A DNA stretch of 8,950 nt from Acidobacteriota bacterium (GTDB lineage: Bacteria; Acidobacteriota; Terriglobia; Terriglobales; Acidobacteriaceae), in NCBI GenBank assembly GCA_021801945.1, contig JAKABE010000111.1, positions 1-8,950 of the forward strand, in the 5' to 3' direction. The notes below the pieces were generated by a model. That model was not told the DNA's origin. It worked only from the letters and a program-made list of their open reading frames with translations, and did not search any database. Every line of letters begins with the position of its first letter. Within the stretch, counting starts at the first letter, position 1. Of this stretch, positions 6,619-8,950 are shown piece after piece. The position numbers and the translations under genes are program-made.

Positions 6619-6683
6619 GACCCAGAGGAAGCAGTTAGGCCAGACGCGCCCTGCGAGCTTGCGCTAACTTTCGCATTCGCCGG

Positions 6684-6692
6684 TGCTATATT
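6684..6692 (+). promoter_or_regulatory. Candidate extended -10 promoter for the amidase gene
   Basis: TGCTATATT matches the extended -10 form (TGn followed by a TATAAT-like hexamer). It lies about 60 nt before the amidase ATG. No good -35 hexamer is found at 16-18 nt, which extended -10 promoters can tolerate. The transcript leader would be about 53 nt. Confidence 0.35.
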
Positions 6693-6751
6693 TCGAGCTG
6701 AGTTTACCCCACTTGAAGAATGGTTCCTGATTCGGATGGTCGAGGTATGGA

Positions 6752-8572
6752 ATGAAACATTCCCGCAGAAAGTTCCTGGTTCGATCCGCAGCCGGACTGG
6801 CCGGAGGACTTGCGGCCTCCAACGCTGTACCTGTCTTCGCCGCCCAGCAAGCGTCTCCTGCCCAGCCCTCGGAGCCACCGCCAGGCCAGCCTCCTGCCTT
6901 CGCAACCGCACCCGCCGTTGGCCCGGAAGTTTCCGCGAGCACTTTTGCCGAAGCCGAAAAGCTGATGCGCGTCGACTTGACCGCGCCGCATTTAGCGGAG
7001 GCCGCCGAGAGCTGGCGCGTCGCCATGGCGCCCCTCTACGAACGCCGCACCGGCCCGCGCAAAGTTGCGCTGCAGGACAGCCTGGCCCCGTGGTCCACCG
7101 TGCGCGCGGTGCAGCCAGGCATGCCCTCCGGCCCTGCCCGCGACCGCTTCGTCCGCAGTCAAGATCCTGGACCGCTGCCTTCGAACGACGAGGACATTGC
7201 CTGGGCGCCCGTCACTCATCTCTCCCGCTGGATCGAACAGCGCAAGCTGACTTCAGAGCGCCTCACGAATATTTACCTCGAACGCCTGCGTCGCTACGAT
7301 CGCGATCTTCACTGCGTCATCACGCTGACGGACGCTCACGCTCTCCAGCAGGCCCGCCGTGCGGATGCCGAAATCGCCGCCGGGCGTTACCGCGGCCCGC
7401 TGCACGGCATCCCCTGGGGCGCCAAGGATCTTCTCGATACCGCGGGCATTCGCACCACCTATGGAGCGGCTCCCTTCCGCAATCGTGTGCCCGCAAAAAA
7501 CGCCGTCGTGGTCGACCGGCTCAACCAGGCCGGAGCCGTGCTGGTCGCCAAACTCAGCATGGGCGCGCTCGCGCTCAACGATGTCTGGTTTGGCGGCCAG
7601 ACCATGAATCCCTGGCTGCCCGCGGAAGGTTCGTCCGGCTCAAGCGCCGGTCCCGGAGCCGCCACCGGTGCGGGTCTGGTCGCCTTTTCCATCGGCAGCG
7701 AGACGGAAGGCAGCATCACCAGCCCCAGCGTGCGCTGCGGCATCACCGGACTGCGGCCTACCTTCGGCCGTGTGCCGCGTACCGGGGCCATGACCCTCTG
7801 CTGGTCGTTGGACAAGCTCGGCCCCATGGCCCGCAGCGTGGAAGACACCATGCTGGTTCTCCAGGCCATCTCCGGCCCCGATCCCGGAGACCTCGAAAGC
7901 CTCCCCTGCCATCTCGACTTTGACGCCGCGGCGCCCGTGCGCGGGCTGCGCCTCGGCTATTTCCCCAAGTGGATGCACGAGCCACCCGCGACCGCAGTCG
8001 ATCGCGCCGCGCTTGAAGCCGCGCGCCAGCTTGGCATGGTTCCCGTCGAGGTTTCGCTGCCCGACTGGCCCTACGACGATCTCAATGTCATCCTGTTCGC
8101 CGAGTCCGCCGCGGCCTTCGAGGAGATCACTCTCAACAACCAGGTGGACGAACTGCGCATGCAGACTCCCGACGCGTGGCCGAACACATTCCGCCAATCG
8201 CGTTTCCTGTCGGCGGTTGACTATGTGCAATGCGATCGCTTCCGCCGCAAAGTCGCCGCGGAGATGGCGCGGGTGTTCTCAGAGGTTGACCTGCTCCTGG
8301 TGCCGTCTTTGCGCGATGAGACCCTGACCATCACCAACTTTACCGGCCATCCCTCGCTCACCCTCCGTGCGGGATTCGTCGAGGTGGCTGAAGCGCGCAG
8401 CGACTGGGCCCCCAATCCTTCCATGCCGCTGCCCAGGTTCAACCCGCCGCGGCGCGTGCCCCAGGGAGTCACACTGCTTGCGCCGCCGTTCGAAGAAGGC
8501 CGCCTCGGCACCGCAGGCATCGCGCTCGAACGAGCCCTGCATGTCGTCTCCGAACGGCCGGCAGGTTTTTGA
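6752..8572 (+). CDS. Tat-exported amidase-signature family hydrolase
   Basis: This encodes a 606-residue member of the amidase signature family, serine hydrolases using a Ser-cisSer-Lys triad to cleave amides. Residues 1-30 are a twin-arginine signal (SRRKFL, then an Ala/Gly-rich segment ending VFAA), followed by a Pro/Ala-rich linker to about 55, so it acts outside the cytoplasm. An N-terminal segment to about 150 precedes the core, where THLSRWIEQRKLTSERLTNI resembles the usual amidase start. Lys225 in GIPWGAKDLLDT is the catalytic Lys. EGSSGSSAG (292-300) supplies the cis-Ser (Ser294), and GSETEGSI carries the nucleophile Ser321. Ser294 to Ser321 is 27 residues, three more than in classic members. 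GITGLRPTFGRV and DKLGPMARSVED are typical downstream motifs. This fits the secreted branch, not GatA: no gatB or gatC is near. The start is fixed by a stop codon in frame at 6728 and by GAGG at 6742-6745. The substrate is unknown. Confidence 0.85.
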   Translation: MKHSRRKFLVRSAAGLAGGLAASNAVPVFAAQQASPAQPSEPPPGQPPAFATAPAVGPEVSASTFAEAEKLMRVDLTAPHLAEAAESWRVAMAPLYERRTGPRKVALQDSLAPWSTVRAVQPGMPSGPARDRFVRSQDPGPLPSNDEDIAWAPVTHLSRWIEQRKLTSERLTNIYLERLRRYDRDLHCVITLTDAHALQQARRADAEIAAGRYRGPLHGIPWGAKDLLDTAGIRTTYGAAPFRNRVPAKNAVVVDRLNQAGAVLVAKLSMGALALNDVWFGGQTMNPWLPAEGSSGSSAGPGAATGAGLVAFSIGSETEGSITSPSVRCGITGLRPTFGRVPRTGAMTLCWSLDKLGPMARSVEDTMLVLQAISGPDPGDLESLPCHLDFDAAAPVRGLRLGYFPKWMHEPPATAVDRAALEAARQLGMVPVEVSLPDWPYDDLNVILFAESAAAFEEITLNNQVDELRMQTPDAWPNTFRQSRFLSAVDYVQCDRFRRKVAAEMARVFSEVDLLLVPSLRDETLTITNFTGHPSLTLRAGFVEVAEARSDWAPNPSMPLPRFNPPRRVPQGVTLLAPPFEEGRLGTAGIALERALHVVSERPAGF

Positions 8573-8671
8573 CGGGCTGTAAGGTCGCAGAACTCTGCGT
8601 CTGTCGCTAGGTTTGCACGGAGGGAGGAAACGAATCGCGCCCCGCGCACTGCTTTCCGGGCATCCCGGGCG
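8573..8671. other. Convergent intergenic spacer with a small hairpin
   Basis: These 99 bases lie between the stop codons of the amidase gene and the convergent deacetylase gene. CGCAG (8586-8590) and CTGCG (8595-8599) can form a five-bp stem with a four-base loop, but no T run follows on either strand, so terminator function is doubtful. Confidence 0.35.
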
Positions 8672-8950
8672 TCAGCACATGGCCGGCTGCAGAGCGGCAA
8701 AGGAGATCAAATCCAACTCGGGGAATTCCTGGAGCGCACCGAGAGCTTCTCGCTCGACCTCGCGCGAGGCGCGCAAACGCGTCCGCACCGCGGCCAGATC
8801 CGCATCGTTGTAGCCAGGATGCGTGACCAGTTCCCAGGTTCCGGGAGGCGCATTTTGCAGCATGGAGCGCAGCGCGGCGGCGTCGAGCGTGCCCGTGCCG
8901 ACCATCGCAACTGTGCCGTCAGGGGTCACAAAATGCTCCTCCGCGAGAAT
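8672..8950 (-). CDS. YdjC/ChbG-family carbohydrate deacetylase, C-terminal part (5' end outside the window)
   Basis: The last 92 residues of a gene that enters from the right edge; the frame is open to base 8950, so the start is not in the window. The sequence WELVTHPGYNDADL followed by TRLRASREVEREAL matches the C-terminal part of the YdjC/ChbG family, metal-dependent deacetylases of chito-oligosaccharides and related sugars. This family also includes the hopanoid-associated HpnK. The His of THPGY is a conserved active-site residue of the family. The ending DLISFAAL also fits, as these proteins close with a strand carrying a Ser/Phe motif. About two thirds of the protein, including the N-terminal metal-binding Asp and His, is missing here, so substrate and subfamily cannot be judged. 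It converges on the amidase gene. Confidence 0.7.
   Translation of the reverse strand: MLAEEHFVTPDGTVAMVGTGTLDAAALRSMLQNAPPGTWELVTHPGYNDADLAAVRTRLRASREVEREALGALQEFPELDLISFAALQPAMC

Larger units (their letters stand above)
6446..6751. other. Divergent intergenic region between aroE and the amidase gene
   Basis: This 306-base stretch has no convincing gene. A 62-codon minus-strand frame (6430-6618) overlaps the start of aroE, lacks family resemblance and is probably chance. The region holds candidate promoters for both flanking genes and two small inverted repeats, given separately. It is less GC-rich near 6585-6700, as expected of promoter DNA. Confidence 0.5.

Noticed and set aside
6598..7923. 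441-codon plus-strand frame overlapping the amidase gene
   Set aside because: It is in another frame of the amidase gene and gives an Arg/Pro/Ser-rich product typical of a shifted reading of GC-rich DNA.
8586..8599. Hairpin after the amidase stop as a terminator
   Set aside because: The stem is only five bp and no T run follows on either strand.
8613..8813. 66-codon plus-strand frame with a GGAGG-like sequence near its start
   Set aside because: It mostly overlaps the deacetylase gene on the other strand, the purine-rich stretch lies after its first codon, and the product is Arg/Ser-rich without family resemblance.

Overview
The window is GC-rich and densely coded, and it looks like part of a Gram-negative soil-type bacterial chromosome. 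The set of genes (a secreted GH78 alpha-L-rhamnosidase, a Tat-exported amidase, exported redox proteins and a YdjC/ChbG-family deacetylase) would fit an acidobacterium. That placement is inference from gene style only, because no ribosomal RNA or other taxonomic marker is present.

Left part (1-2778): a tight three-gene operon on the minus strand, read right to left. It encodes (i) a Tat-exported DsrE-superfamily protein with a single cysteine, (ii) an orphan ModA-like periplasmic solute-binding protein with no permease gene in view, and (iii) a diheme cytochrome c closely resembling thiosulfate dehydrogenase / tetrathionate reductase TsdA. Gaps are 19 and 5 nt, and the ribosome binding site of the cytochrome lies inside the end of the solute-binding gene. 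All three products carry export signals, so the operon appears to encode a periplasmic sulfur-oxyanion module. It is the most interesting item here. Downstream of it (1-309) there is no gene, only two hairpins, one of which resembles an intrinsic terminator.

Middle (3030-5486, plus strand): an exported GH78-type alpha-L-rhamnosidase, divergent from the sulfur operon across a 251-nt spacer. It converges on an aroE-type shikimate dehydrogenase (5564-6445, minus strand). The dehydrogenase keeps its catalytic Lys and Asp, but its usual shikimate-carboxylate-binding S-x-S motif reads N-x-T.

Right part: a 306-nt intergenic region (6446-6751) with plausible divergent promoters and small inverted repeats. 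It is followed by a Tat-exported amidase-signature hydrolase (6752-8572, plus strand) and the C-terminal part of a YdjC/ChbG-type carbohydrate deacetylase (8672 to the window edge, minus strand). Apart from the sulfur operon, these genes are individually transcribed and show no obvious shared pathway. No tRNA, rRNA, CRISPR array, insertion sequence or phage feature was found.
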